DNA from: Trichomonas vaginalis G3
Lineage: Eukaryota; Parabasalia; Trichomonadida; Trichomonadidae
DNA: 64,000 nucleotides
Assembly: GCF_026262505.1 (NCBI RefSeq)
Contig: NC_067207.1
Coordinates: 23,466,082 to 23,530,081, forward strand
Reading direction: 5' to 3'
Shown: positions 38,363 to 47,652 of the stretch, one piece after another
Position numbering within the stretch: the stretch's first letter is position 1
Layout: every line of letters starts with the position of its first letter
Program-made: the position numbers and the translations under genes
Notes under the pieces: generated by a model
The model's input: only the letters and a program-made list of their open reading frames with translations
Told to the model about the DNA's origin: nothing
The model's database searches: none

Positions 38363-38406
38363 CATTCTATATGCCTATGAAAAGTACTCTCAAAACTAAC
38401 TTTTTC

Positions 38407-39268
38407 CTAATTATAATTAAATCTAGAATATTGTATTATGCTTAGTATTATTTCATTTTTCTCATTCAATTTAGAATTTACAAATGTCAAAAAATCGAGA
38501 GCTGTCACTTTTGATGAATTTCTGTTTATTACATCCGAAATAGGAGCTTTACGTTTAGGAGGATTGTCGGATGAATTTTTTTATTGTTTGATTTTGTTGT
38601 TATGGAAGATTTTTTCTTATTTTTTCCAGAATTTTGCTTGCTATTAACTGAAACTTGTTTTGACGGCCCAACAATAGCATTTGTAGTAGGAAGAATTCCC
38701 AATAACGAGCACATTTTCGATAATTGTTTTTCAATATGATCAAGAAGGTCCAGCTTATGTTCTAGATTACTAGACATTTGATTTGTAGAAGGATGGTTTT
38801 GATTTTCTGGTTCTAAATCTGTAGAGTCTGCAATATTTGAATTTTCGGAGCGAATTGGAGCATCTGAACCTTGATTTGTATCGGCTTGCTCAAAATTAGT
38901 TTGAATTGGAGTGGATGAATTAAAATCTGGATGATTTAATGTTTCATGAAATAATGCCATAATTTTTTCTCTTTTTTCATTAATAAACTTAGTGATCATT
39001 GTATCTTTATCTGTTAGATCGATCGATTTGAGTATATCTGCATCATGAACTGGAATATTTTCGAACAATGAACTCGATTCTATGGAACCAAATGGAGAAA
39101 TCTCGTTCTGAGCCAAAGAAAGATCACTTACGTTGTATTGTTTGATAGAAAAAATTGTTTTCTCAAGTTCTTTTTGAAAGCAGTCAAGAATATAATTTTT
39201 GTAGCTATCAGTGATAACGGTTTTTATATGGCGCTCGATCTTCTGGTTATTTTTGATGGCGTTATATT
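38407..39268 (-). pseudogene. MULE transposase gene, 3' part (separated from its 5' part by the Maverick)
   Basis: On the minus strand it continues directly from the MULE frame of 60993-62415: reading through one copy of the TATCTAA duplication gives QIQLDKYNAIKNNQK without a stop. It encodes a helical region followed by a Ser/Asn/Lys-rich tail. Around a run of seven T (38576-38582) the reading phase changes. Beyond it the alternative frame gives a sensible tail (SSDNPPKRKAPISDVINRNSSKVT) to a TAG at 38407, so the gene carries a homopolymer frameshift or an assembly error. Confidence 0.75.
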
Positions 39269-39480
39269 TATCTAAGTTAGTATACATATAATGTGTACGG
39301 AGGCACTGTGAGCCTCCTTACCCATTATATGTGAATTTGACACTTTACAAAACCGTTAACGTATATTTTACAACACAAACACAAACACCAACTTAACCTT
39401 GAATATTTATAAAACCGCCAACCACTTCACCTCACTAACGTTTTCACAAACGACTTCACTACTGTAAAAAATAAACGTTC

Positions 39481-39807
39481 TCACTTACAAAAGTATTGCA
39501 ACTCCTCCCATTGCTGTGCTTCACACAATACTTCATATTCTTCAGTATCGCTGCTGTCGCTCCAATCGTCAGAGTCAAAGTCACTGTCAAAATAAATGTT
39601 AGTAAGTTTTGACAAAGCTAATGAAACACGTTTACCGTTTGTATCGTATGCTTGTATAAACTTTCCATTCTTCATTCCTTCATAAACGCTCAAACTAACT
39701 TTACCCTTTCTCCCTCGTATCTGATAGAATGTATTTTCACGAGGAACGAAGAACAAATTCTTGAACTCATGACCGTTGTAGTTTGTTATCTCAATAGTTT
39801 TCGTCAT
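39481..39807 (-). CDS. Small protein encoded in the Maverick terminal repeat (left copy), 108 aa
   Basis: The protein sequence is identical to the right-end copy at 60461-60787. It is made of short beta-rich segments (YNGHEFKNLFFVPRENTFYQIRG...RVSLALSKLTNIYF) and a strongly acidic Ser/Asp/Glu tail. The fold-like part resembles the C-terminal region encoded at 55700-56274 (YYYVPSEDAFYYF...RRTKLSIAKF), a region next to an HNH nuclease motif. It could be a DNA-binding add-on of NUMOD type; this is inference. Both copies read toward the element tips. Confidence 0.75.
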   Translation of the reverse strand: MTKTIEITNYNGHEFKNLFFVPRENTFYQIRGRKGKVSLSVYEGMKNGKFIQAYDTNGKRVSLALSKLTNIYFDSDFDSDDWSDSSDTEEYEVLCEAQQWEELQYFCK

Positions 39808-39895
39808 TTATATAAAAATAAAATAAAAAATAAACTTAAAAATTAATGATATCACCACCCTCACACGTATGAAAACATAGCACAAAAATAAATTT

Positions 39896-39942
39896 AGGTG
39901 AAGTGGTGAAATCTCACCTCTTTTTTCACCCGTTTTTCACCC
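39896..39942. repeat. Iterated GGTGAA palindrome, left terminal repeat copy
   Basis: AGGTGAAGTGGTGAAATCTCACCTC followed by two TTTTTCACC units. The same array occurs at 48779-48825, 49880-49930 and 60324-60372. It forms a compact hairpin with GGTGA/TCACC stems. Confidence 0.8.
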
Positions 39943-40307
39943 TGTTGAATTCATTGCTTTATAACTCTCTTCTTGGTTTCTTTTTAGTTGCTTTCTTCAC
40001 GTCTGTCTCCAACTTGACTGTCTTTCTTCTTCGTCCGTAATGATACCAATTACTTCCACCAGTCAATGGGTCAAATGGTCTTTCGTAAGGGTTTCCATAC
40101 ATTCCATAGGTCCATACGGAAAACCTGGTGGAGAAGAAACATTTTCTTTAGTTCCATCGACTCTATTTAAATGCATTGTTTCACCTTTCATCTGGTCATT
40201 AAAGTCTTTTGCGTGTTTTGCAAACTCATCGTCCTTTCCTAAAGCATTTTCTGACTCAGTCGCAACCAAATTGGATGCTTTATTTATGAGCCCTATTTTA
40301 TTTAATC

Positions 40308-40472
40308 TTAACTTCTTTGCAACCCAGCCTCCAATCTTCCTTTATTTGCATCTAATGTCTTCGAAACCCTTCCTCCACTCATTTTATTTACTGCGTCATA
40401 AGCTCCAAGTGCTTTTGCTCCAAATGCTAATGCTTTTGTTCCCATTGCGCCTAAAGCTGCCCAAGCTACCAT
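40308..40472 (-). CDS. Small Ala/Gly-rich Maverick protein, 54 aa
   Basis: The short frame MVAWAALGAMGTKALAFGAK... is hydrophobic and rich in Ala/Gly, with a basic C-terminus. It resembles the small membrane-active or minor virion proteins of adenovirus-like elements in general character only. The DNA to its left (down to about 40063) also reads as element protein (GFPYGPMECMETLTKD). Confidence 0.4.
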   Translation of the reverse strand: MVAWAALGAMGTKALAFGAKALGAYDAVNKMSGGRVSKTLDANKGRLEAGLQRS

Positions 40473-40697
40473 TTACACCATATTAAAATCATCTCTCTTC
40501 AATATTATCTCATAAAAGTTCTCGTTACTGGAGAAAGTCAATGAAACATAAGCGTTCTCACGGGCTTCGCCCTCACCGCTTTGCGGTCTATCTAACTTCT
40601 TTCTTATATCATCTATACGCTTCAAAATGTCTGAACAATTGCTAACATCTTCTACAACAGTTATTTCATCATGAATGACCTTCAAGAACAAGCTCAT
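40473..40697 (-). CDS. Maverick hypothetical protein, 74 aa
   Basis: Unrecognised. It contains a coil-like segment (CSDILKRIDDIRKKLD), then a linker SGEGEARE encoded exactly by a pair of GC-rich mini-hairpins, then a beta-rich end (YVSLTFSSNENFYEIILKRDDF). It lies back to back with neighbouring minus-strand genes. Confidence 0.5.
   Translation of the reverse strand: MSLFLKVIHDEITVVEDVSNCSDILKRIDDIRKKLDRPQSGEGEARENAYVSLTFSSNENFYEIILKRDDFNMV
40562..40587. repeat. Paired GC-rich mini-hairpins (copy 1)
   Basis: GGGC-TTC-GCCC (40562-40572) and ACCGC-TTT-GCGGT (40575-40587), two bases apart, inside a reading frame. Confidence 0.8.
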
Positions 40698-41626
40698 TTA
40701 ATATGCTATTAAAATCATCTCAATAATGAGTCCATCCTTTCCTTTTGGTAGCACAACATCTTTCATTGAAGAAGGTTCGACAAGTCTTATGTTAAACTTA
40801 CTGACAAAGTTTGTTATACTATAATGCTTCGGCGGCGAATACATGTAGTTTGAAAGACATAATATAGATTCTTCAGCAAATTCACTTATACTGGATTTTA
40901 TAACAATGTTCTCACGAGACCAAATACCACCAATTGACAATCTTGTAAGCAATCCTGCTGAACCTTCTACTGTAAACGTCGATGGTAACATTCCACGAAG
41001 GTCATCTATTGACATCGTTGAGTCACTGAATTTAAATATTTTCTTAAAGCAATCGTCATTATCTAACCATGCAATAGCTTTGAAGTTTTCATTCGAATAT
41101 ACATCTGCTTCATTAAATGTAAAACCTGACTTCTTTGCAGAGATGACTTTAAAATCTATTGAGTTTGTTTCAAAATTATATGCTATGGTAACTTCTGAAG
41201 GTAATGGATGCCTTCCGCAGTCAGTTGTTCTCTCACTACCGTTTGAAGCTTTGTATTAAAAACTTTCATGTCATCTCCTGTATCTAAGTTCACATACACA
41301 GCAACAGGAAAACTATCTTGCTTCTTTGTTTCATCATTATATCTCAAAACATTAAAGTTCTTCAATAATATTGTTCTTCCTGCTGGAATACTTCGAACCT
41401 GTCTGATTTCAATAGCTTTCTCACCTCCTACATACTCTACCCAGTGTCTTGGATATTCATAAGTATACTGACTTTCTTGAATTTTGGTTGGTTTCATCAT
41501 AACATGTTCATAGTATATCTTTATACTCTTGTCAGTTAGACTCGGTGCTATGTTCTGAATATTTCTGACTTGCATTTTTAATGGAGATAAAATGAAGCAT
41601 TTAATACATGACGTAGATGAAGACAT
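40698..41626 (-). pseudogene. Maverick structural-type protein region, broken
   Basis: Beta-rich coding sequence on the minus strand. One end starts near 41626 (MQVRNIQNIAPSL...) and the other end contains LTRLSIGGIWSRENIVIKSS. No family recognised. Its position next to the packaging ATPase and its strand-rich character suggest a virion component. It is broken, probably once or twice. Confidence 0.5.
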
Positions 41627-41679
41627 GAATGAAACAGTGAAAACTTAACTTTCTCTCATTCTTCCTTTCAGTAAGGACT

Positions 41680-42472
41680 ATGAGTTCTGTTCAAATGGTG
41701 TTTATTTCTATTGTGGAAAGATGGGTTCAGGTAAGACATTTAATCATTCGTCATATACTCATAACAGAGCGTTTAGGAAACGACTCTTACTATGACCAAA
41801 TCATTATATCAGCAACTTCAGACTCTATGGACTCAACAGCGAAAACATTTATGTCAAAAGTTCAAGCCTCTGTCGTTAAAGTTCCAGACAGTGAACTCAT
41901 TGAATTTCTTCAACGTTACATTCGACGTAAGAGGAAATATTATGCCATCGTTGAATTTATACAGTCAGGAATGCAAAAGACTTCTGAGGAGATGGAAAGA
42001 ATTATTGACAAACACCACTTACGTCAATACTCAGGAGTTTACGATATGAAACGACTTACAAACTACATTCTGTCAAAACTTTCAAAATACCCCTTCAAAA
42101 AATATCCTTCAAACACTTTTTAGTTGTGACGACTTCGCCGGAAAAGGTTTAGTGTCAAAACCAGACTCACCATTAGCTAACATCATTACTAAAGTCAGAC
42201 ATTACCACTTAACTGTAGCAATACTTATGCAAACATGGAGGTTTTTAGCTTTAAACATAAAACGTCTCATAACTGACTTCGTTATCTTTCAAGGTTTCTC
42301 ACGTTATGATATTGAACTCATTTGGAAACAGTCAGGTATAACATTACCTTTTGAAGAAATTTGGGAAGCATATAAGTCTCTCATCTCTCCTCGTTCATAC
42401 CTTGAGATTCATATCATGACTAATACCATTAAAGTCAAAAATATTCCATGGGAACGACCAACATTGTTTTAA
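41680..42472 (+). pseudogene. A32-like (FtsK/HerA superfamily) genome-packaging ATPase, broken
   Basis: A Walker A-like glycine loop lies near the start. A later block RHYHLTVAILMQTWRFLALN, followed by DFVIFQGFSRYDIELIWKQS, is characteristic of Polinton and NCLDV packaging ATPases. In intact relatives the enzyme pumps DNA into the capsid. The gene is broken here, with about two breaks. Confidence 0.8.
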
Positions 42473-42987
42473 AGTTTAACCTTCAATTGACTGATGGTAA
42501 ACAAATTCCATGCATCTCTGTCGCCATTTCTGTTAATATTTTTGCTGTCATTCATATCATCCACTTCCCCATCCGTTAGCTTTTGAGGATATGCGTTAGA
42601 ATAGCTGTTCTTAAATGAAGGCTTTTCACCTTTGAGAGCATAAACTCTATAACTTTCTGCATACTTTATGTTTGAACCTCCTGAGCCATCATTGACATAA
42701 ATTTTTATAGGCTTCCACCCTTTGTTCATGTTCCTGCTTCTTCCCTTAGCTCTTTTGTTCAGTAGTTCTACATCTTTATACACAGCACCTGTCTCAGTGA
42801 ATTCAACAATATTTTCATTCGTTAGCTTTACATTCAAACCCTTGTCGAGTATATTGTTCATTTCATACATATAAAAGGTTTTTATTCTATATGAAATGAG
42901 AAGCAAATCCATCTTAGCTGGTGCCGTTAATGTTCCAATTGAACCAACATCAAATGTTGACTCACGAACGACAAACAATATTGTCAT
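42469..42987 (-). CDS. Maverick hypothetical protein, 172 aa
   Basis: Unrecognised. It is a mostly polar protein with a Gly/Ser turn (NDGSGGSNIKYAESYRVYAL) and a C-terminal basic-acidic stretch. Its 3' end overlaps the end of the ATPase gene by four bases (convergent). Codon use is like the rest of the element. Confidence 0.5.
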   Translation of the reverse strand: MTILFVVRESTFDVGSIGTLTAPAKMDLLLISYRIKTFYMYEMNNILDKGLNVKLTNENIVEFTETGAVYKDVELLNKRAKGRSRNMNKGWKPIKIYVNDGSGGSNIKYAESYRVYALKGEKPSFKNSYSNAYPQKLTDGEVDDMNDSKNINRNGDRDAWNLFTISQLKVKL

Positions 42988-43232
42988 AAAGAACTATAGT
43001 TCAGAGTGTTTGAAAGAAAAAGAACCAGAACTTAAGTCGGTGAATTTAAACAGCTTCAAACGCTAACGCTACATCAGATGTTAAGTTAGAGTATCCACCA
43101 CTGGACCAAATTCTTTCAAGAGAAGCCAACGACAACCCTTACACAAATGTTCAAACAAATCCTTCAGATAACGTAGACCATTACCTTCTTCAGTTATACC
43201 AAACAATTTTACTCAAAGACGATAAGAAGCTT

Positions 43233-43508
43233 TTGACAAATCTTATAAGTAAGAACCAAATAATTCTAACAAAGGAGGACCTTGAAAATGTTATCTCACG
43301 AATAACAGGGAAACAATGTGTCATTGACTATCTCGACCCTGAAATCGAATGCTGTGGTCAAACTCCACTATTCATGAAAATAGGTAACATCCGCATCATT
43401 GAAACACCAGGAACTACAGGAGTTGAGTTTAAGTATAAATATTCGAATGAGTATACAAAGCTATCTACTGACTATAAACTTTGTTTGAAATATGTTTTAG
43501 TAAATTAA
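43233..43508 (+). CDS. Maverick small conserved protein, 91 aa (ECCGQTP type)
   Basis: It contains PEIECCGQTPLFMKIGNIRI and ends with a beta-like KYKYSNEYTKL...LKYVLVN. The same Cys-Cys-Gly pattern and ending occur in the protein at 62883-63158 of the second Maverick, which shows this is a genuine conserved element gene. Function unknown. Coding-like sequence extends somewhat upstream of the ATG. Confidence 0.65.
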   Translation: MTNLISKNQIILTKEDLENVISRITGKQCVIDYLDPEIECCGQTPLFMKIGNIRIIETPGTTGVEFKYKYSNEYTKLSTDYKLCLKYVLVN

Positions 43509-43517
43509 AGCAGTCAG

Positions 43518-43543
43518 GACCTTCGGTCTTGGCGCTTTGCGCC
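43518..43543. repeat. Paired GC-rich mini-hairpins between convergent genes (copy 2)
   Basis: GACC-TTC-GGTC (43518-43528) followed by GGCGC-TTT-GCGCC (43531-43543). They lie in the 50-base gap between the stop codons of two convergent genes. Confidence 0.85.
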
Positions 43544-43558
43544 GTCAGTCAAAAAATT

Positions 43559-43801
43559 TCAAGTTAGCAATTTGTAATATCTATCCAAAACTTCTTCAAC
43601 AGTATCGAACTCATCTTCATAATGCAAACCTAATCTTATTGACTTGGTGCAGTTTTCACTAACACAATATTTTTCTGTTCTCTTGACTGACATAACTAAC
43701 TCATTTGTTTCATCAAACAGCAACAACCAAAGTTCATGACCTAATACATAACATTCATACTTTATATTTTTAGCTCTGAGTTCTCTTGTAAGCTGTTGCA
43801 T
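43559..43801 (-). CDS. Maverick hypothetical protein, 80 aa
   Basis: Unrecognised. It has a compact fold-like sequence (YECYVLGHELWLLLFDETNELVMSVKRTEKYC...) with alternating strands. It overlaps the next minus-strand frame by about 40 bases. Confidence 0.5.
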   Translation of the reverse strand: MQQLTRELRAKNIKYECYVLGHELWLLLFDETNELVMSVKRTEKYCVSENCTKSIRLGLHYEDEFDTVEEVLDRYYKLLT

Positions 43802-44187
43802 TTAATATTTTCTAAAAAGTCAACTTCAACAGTCATTCGCACTGGTGCCTTCAGTTCTACAGGCTCTCCTTGAAAGTCAACAAGTCTGAATTGCATGTCT
43901 TTCAAATTATGAGGACTAATGCGAACCCATTTACCTAAATGAGTTGCTATGACAGGAACGTTTGGAATGAACATTGAATTTACTTCATAACAGAAAGACT
44001 TATATTCTACTGAACCTTTACTATTAACTCCTGAAATACCTGTGACATTAGCTATTTTTGACTCAATGTACAAACAATTGCCATAACATACGTATGGAAC
44101 AGATTTCATCTCAATCGTTTTGTCAACACTTTTCAAAGGAAATGTCATATGGTATGCACCCAGAAGCAATTGAACTCTATGACTCAT
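43762..44187 (-). CDS. Maverick small structural-type protein, 141 aa
   Basis: It starts MSHRVQLLLGAYHMTFPLKS and ends with FRLVDFQGEPVELKAPVRM. It aligns with the 156 aa protein at 63483-63953 of the second element (G.YY..FP, SVP, LVDANFVPVKLLCP). The beta-rich character suggests a virion or fibre-associated protein; function unknown. Confidence 0.65.
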   Translation of the reverse strand: MSHRVQLLLGAYHMTFPLKSVDKTIEMKSVPYVCYGNCLYIESKIANVTGISGVNSKGSVEYKSFCYEVNSMFIPNVPVIATHLGKWVRISPHNLKDMQFRLVDFQGEPVELKAPVRMTVEVDFLENIKCNSLQENSELKI

Positions 44188-44327
44188 TCTTGGTATCTTA
44201 AACTCTTTCGCTGCTGAACTTCAATGTTCCCTCAGAAGAGAGTTCGACATCTATGTTGTCAATAGTTTCTTCATTTATGAGAGTATCTATGACTCCAGCA
44301 ATTTTATCTATTCTATACCCAGCTCTG

Positions 44328-44522
44328 TTAGGAAATGTTATAACTTCTTTTGTCATCTATTTCAATCTCTATGAAATCTGTTTCATCTGTTATGACAAAA
44401 GTTGCGATAGTATTGAAGTCAACAACTCTGAAAGCAAGCGCTTCATTCTGAAGACCTAAGTTTGTTTGTAGCTTTACTGTCCCGTATTCGTTTGGGTCTG
44501 TACTTTGCAAATAGAACAACAT
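44328..44522 (-). CDS. Maverick small protein, 64 aa
   Basis: MLFYLQSTDPNEYGTVKLQT... aligns with the N-terminal part of the frame at 63163 in the second element (LLYTITTKNPESYNSITTNL). It is divergent from the fibre gene with 17 bases between starts. Coding-like sequence continues beyond the stop side, so the gene may be incomplete. Confidence 0.5.
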   Translation of the reverse strand: MLFYLQSTDPNEYGTVKLQTNLGLQNEALAFRVVDFNTIATFVITDETDFIEIEIDDKRSYNIS

Positions 44523-44539
44523 TTTATTCTCATTAAAAT

Positions 44540-47500
44540 ATGACTATTGCTGCATATGCGTATGAAACAAATGAAGCAAGAAGAGCACATGAACTAGTAA
44601 ACGAAAACTCAACTTTAACCATTGAAGGCAATGATTTAGTCATTGACGATGGAAAAACTAAAAAAGTCATTGATTTCGATACTTTTAACACTTATGACCC
44701 ATTCATTACAATAAGTAAAGTTCCTATCATAAATGATGGAACGGTGCAATATATAAATTCTACAGTAGATGCCTCATTAGTGAAAGTATTAAATGTTCTC
44801 ATTGAATTGTTAAAGAGCTTTCGATTTGACGACAACATTAAATGCCTAAAGAATTTAGTCATGAATGAGAAACAAATTCTCGGCGTTGCTGGTAGCAGTA
44901 ATGATGTACACCTTATGACATTAGAATATTATAACGAACATAAAGATGAACTGAAAGGAGAGAAGGGTGACACCGGACCTCAAGGACCACAAGGAATACA
45001 AGGAATACAAGGAATACAAGGACCTCAAGGCGAAAACGGTTTGGATGGTGAAGATGGAAAGGATGGAAAAACTGCTAAATCATGGATATGGAACCTTATA
45101 AATACTGGTTTAACAGCTGCTTCATATGGAGTTCTTCAATACCAAATCGGAAAGATATGGGCAGTACTTGGTGAAGAAGTTTTAGATGACGTTAAAAATG
45201 CTTTGAACTTCATTTCAAATGGTTCGGATACTATTAAAACTTTATCTGGTTGGATGCAAGAAACAAGGAGTCAAATAGATACTGTAAGACGTATAGCAAA
45301 CAATGCACGTACGGGATTGGATACTTTACGAGAAGCACAAAATACACTAAAGGAAGCAAATGATATTCTTGGCTCAGTATCAGACATGCATGAAGATTGG
45401 CTTAAAGGTATTGACAAATCTTTAAAAAATCACAGTCAGTCTATTGCTGACTACAAGAAAAGTATAGATTTTTTACATAGTGCTATGGACGTACATGATG
45501 GAAGCATAAGGAACTTACTTAATGCTAACAATAACTTACCAGGAACTATTAAAGCATTTATAAAGTCCTTTGTAAAACCTGGTGCTCTAACATTTAGGTC
45601 TTTGAGAGCAAGAGCATTGAAGTCAAGAGATGCAGAAACTCCAACAGAACCTACAGAAGGAACTGAAACAACAGAAACTCCAGAAGAACCACCAAAACCA
45701 ACAGCTAATGAAATATTGTTCGAATATTTTCCAAGGTACTCTGTTCTCATTGCATACATTCAAGAAATACTTAAGAAAGCAGACTTGACTTTAGGAGATG
45801 ATGAAAGTTCTGTATATCTTTCGTTCCAGTTTCAAATAGCAGAACTTTTGAGACAGATATGCTTAATGTATGACAACATCTCTGATTTCGCAAGATATGA
45901 TGACGACCATGACCCCGAACACGGTGAAGAAGAAGTTTTACAAACATCCATTAAGACAGGAAAGGTTTTAACTCAAAGTCTCATTATTGACACCAAAGAT
46001 GGCGAAGTGGACGTTCTTCAAGAGCTGAAAAATACTTCTTCGGGAGGTGGTGGTAGGCATGAACTTGAAATAAATGAGATAGAAGAGAAATTAGCCGAAA
46101 AAGCAGATAAAAACCATGTTCATTATATAAGTTCAGACGAACAGATTATAACGGACTACCATGGATATTTAACACGAACTGAAGAAAGAGTGAAGACAAA
46201 AGATGTTAATGAAAGAAGATATAAATTCATTCGTGCTGAAGGTTATGACATCCGCTGTACTGTACAGTATGACACAGGTAAAGCACCAGAAGCATTTGGT
46301 TATAACGATGAAATTTATGCTTCTAGTTTCTCTGGTAACGGTGTATTAGTTGAACCAAGATTTACTTTGAGAGTTAAGGCAAAAATAACTTTTGAAGATG
46401 CTATTAAAAGTAAAGCTGACAAGAACCATACACATGAATCCTTCACTACTGTTAGAGCAGACGACATAATATTGAACTATACCCTTGGTTCAAGTGCACC
46501 TTTAGAGAATCCAAGTACAAGCGTAAAAGATACACTAAACTCCTTAAATAGTAAATGTATGAACATTGAAGGTCATGTCAGAAACTTTGAAACACATGAA
46601 CTACCAGCAATGTTAGATAAAAAAGCAGATAAAGAACATACACATAACTCCTTCTCAACTGTTGCTATAGAAAGTATTGAAGGAACGGTTGGCGGAACTG
46701 GTGGGGATGCATTATATTATAAACCTCCTAACTTTCCACAAGGTTTAACATCGAATGAAAACATAACAACGAAGAAAGAAATTAGCTGTAAAAATGTTTA
46801 TGTCATGGATGATGAAAATAATGTTAAATTCACTGCTCAAGATTTATATGATAAGAAAGCCGACAAAACTTATGTAGATGAAAATTATGCAAAGAAGTCG
46901 GAAGTAAATGATGCGGTTAATGGAAAAGCTGACAAAGAGCACGTGCATGAAGAATTTCAAACAATCAGGATTAAAGAAATTAATGCATACATTGAAGAAG
47001 TAACAAAAACAGGAAGAGACGGTACACCTTTAGTTGAACAAAATATTTATCCTCCTACTTTTCCTAATGGTTTAATAACAAACAATATAAATATTGTAGA
47101 TGGCGATGGATTTATAAATGTTAAACATGAACTTCAAACAATGAAGACTCAGATTCTTGAAACCATATATCCTATAGGCTCTATTTATACGTCAATGAAC
47201 TCAACAAATCCGGCAAGTGTTTTAGGTTTTGGTACGTGGCAGCAGATTGTAGATAAATTCTTATACTGTGCTAACTCTTCAAATCAAACAGGTGGCTCAA
47301 AGAAAATTAAAGAAGCAAACTTACCTGCGCACACTCATACAGGAACGACAAACTTTTCTGGCGACCATAGCCACTCATTAAGAGACCACCCATTATACAA
47401 CTCAGACTATAAAGCTGGCAATGACGTTTTATCTCCATCTTATAACAATTCAGCAAAAAAGACTTTTCGACCAACTGAACCAGGAGGAAATCATGTCCAT

Positions 47501-47584
47501 ACTTTCACAACAAATCCAACAGGCTCGGGTGCAGATTATATGCCACCATTTATGACTGTATTCGCATGGTACCGCGTTCAATGA
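44540..47584 (+). CDS. Maverick fibre-like protein: collagen repeat plus phage tail-fibre C-terminus, 1014 aa
   Basis: Full length. At about residues 137-175 is a collagen-like G-x-y run (GPQGPQGIQGIQGIQGPQGE). A helical coiled region follows (~200-350). Then come five copies of a KADKxHxHxxF repeat typical of phage side-tail fibres (KADKNHTHESFTT, KADKEHTHNSFST and others). The C-terminal ~140 residues read IYPIGSIYTSMN...FGTWQQI, then HTH, HSH and HVH motifs before MPPFMTVFAWYRVQ. That is the receptor-binding tip architecture of phage short tail and baseplate fibres, where H-x-H pairs bind metal. It is probably the element's virion fibre. Confidence 0.85.
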   Translation: MTIAAYAYETNEARRAHELVNENSTLTIEGNDLVIDDGKTKKVIDFDTFNTYDPFITISKVPIINDGTVQYINSTVDASLVKVLNVLIELLKSFRFDDNIKCLKNLVMNEKQILGVAGSSNDVHLMTLEYYNEHKDELKGEKGDTGPQGPQGIQGIQGIQGPQGENGLDGEDGKDGKTAKSWIWNLINTGLTAASYGVLQYQIGKIWAVLGEEVLDDVKNALNFISNGSDTIKTLSGWMQETRSQIDTVRRIANNARTGLDTLREAQNTLKEANDILGSVSDMHEDWLKGIDKSLKNHSQSIADYKKSIDFLHSAMDVHDGSIRNLLNANNNLPGTIKAFIKSFVKPGALTFRSLRARALKSRDAETPTEPTEGTETTETPEEPPKPTANEILFEYFPRYSVLIAYIQEILKKADLTLGDDESSVYLSFQFQIAELLRQICLMYDNISDFARYDDDHDPEHGEEEVLQTSIKTGKVLTQSLIIDTKDGEVDVLQELKNTSSGGGGRHELEINEIEEKLAEKADKNHVHYISSDEQIITDYHGYLTRTEERVKTKDVNERRYKFIRAEGYDIRCTVQYDTGKAPEAFGYNDEIYASSFSGNGVLVEPRFTLRVKAKITFEDAIKSKADKNHTHESFTTVRADDIILNYTLGSSAPLENPSTSVKDTLNSLNSKCMNIEGHVRNFETHELPAMLDKKADKEHTHNSFSTVAIESIEGTVGGTGGDALYYKPPNFPQGLTSNENITTKKEISCKNVYVMDDENNVKFTAQDLYDKKADKTYVDENYAKKSEVNDAVNGKADKEHVHEEFQTIRIKEINAYIEEVTKTGRDGTPLVEQNIYPPTFPNGLITNNINIVDGDGFINVKHELQTMKTQILETIYPIGSIYTSMNSTNPASVLGFGTWQQIVDKFLYCANSSNQTGGSKKIKEANLPAHTHTGTTNFSGDHSHSLRDHPLYNSDYKAGNDVLSPSYNNSAKKTFRPTEPGGNHVHTFTTNPTGSGADYMPPFMTVFAWYRVQ

Positions 47585-47592
47585 ACGCGCTT

Positions 47593-47617
47593 GAGCCTAG
47601 ACCCTTTGGGTCAAGGC
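47593..47617. repeat. GC-rich mini-hairpin after the fibre gene (copy 3)
   Basis: AGCCT-A-GACCC-TTT-GGGTC-A-AGGCT, a 10 bp stem with one A-A mismatch and a TTT loop, nine bases after the fibre stop codon. Confidence 0.85.
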
Positions 47618-47652
47618 TTACCGTCTTGAATAAAATCTTTAACTTTACATAA

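Larger units (their letters stand above)
39276..39972 (+). repeat. Left terminal inverted repeat of the Maverick
   Basis: It matches the reverse complement of 60295-60992 over about 697 bases with only a few differences. Near the tip GGAGGC...GCCTCC (39299-39317) can form a 6 bp hairpin. It contains a complete small gene (39481-39807) and an iterated GGTGAAATCTCACC palindrome near its inner end. Confidence 0.93.

Noticed and set aside
44985-45035. Simple tandem repeat feature
   Set aside because: The repeated GGAATACAA codons are explained by the collagen-like G-I-Q run of the fibre protein.
44540-47584. Bacterial or phage contamination as the source of the tail-fibre gene
   Set aside because: The gene lies inside terminal repeats of a eukaryotic Maverick, shares its AT-rich codon style and is flanked by other element genes.
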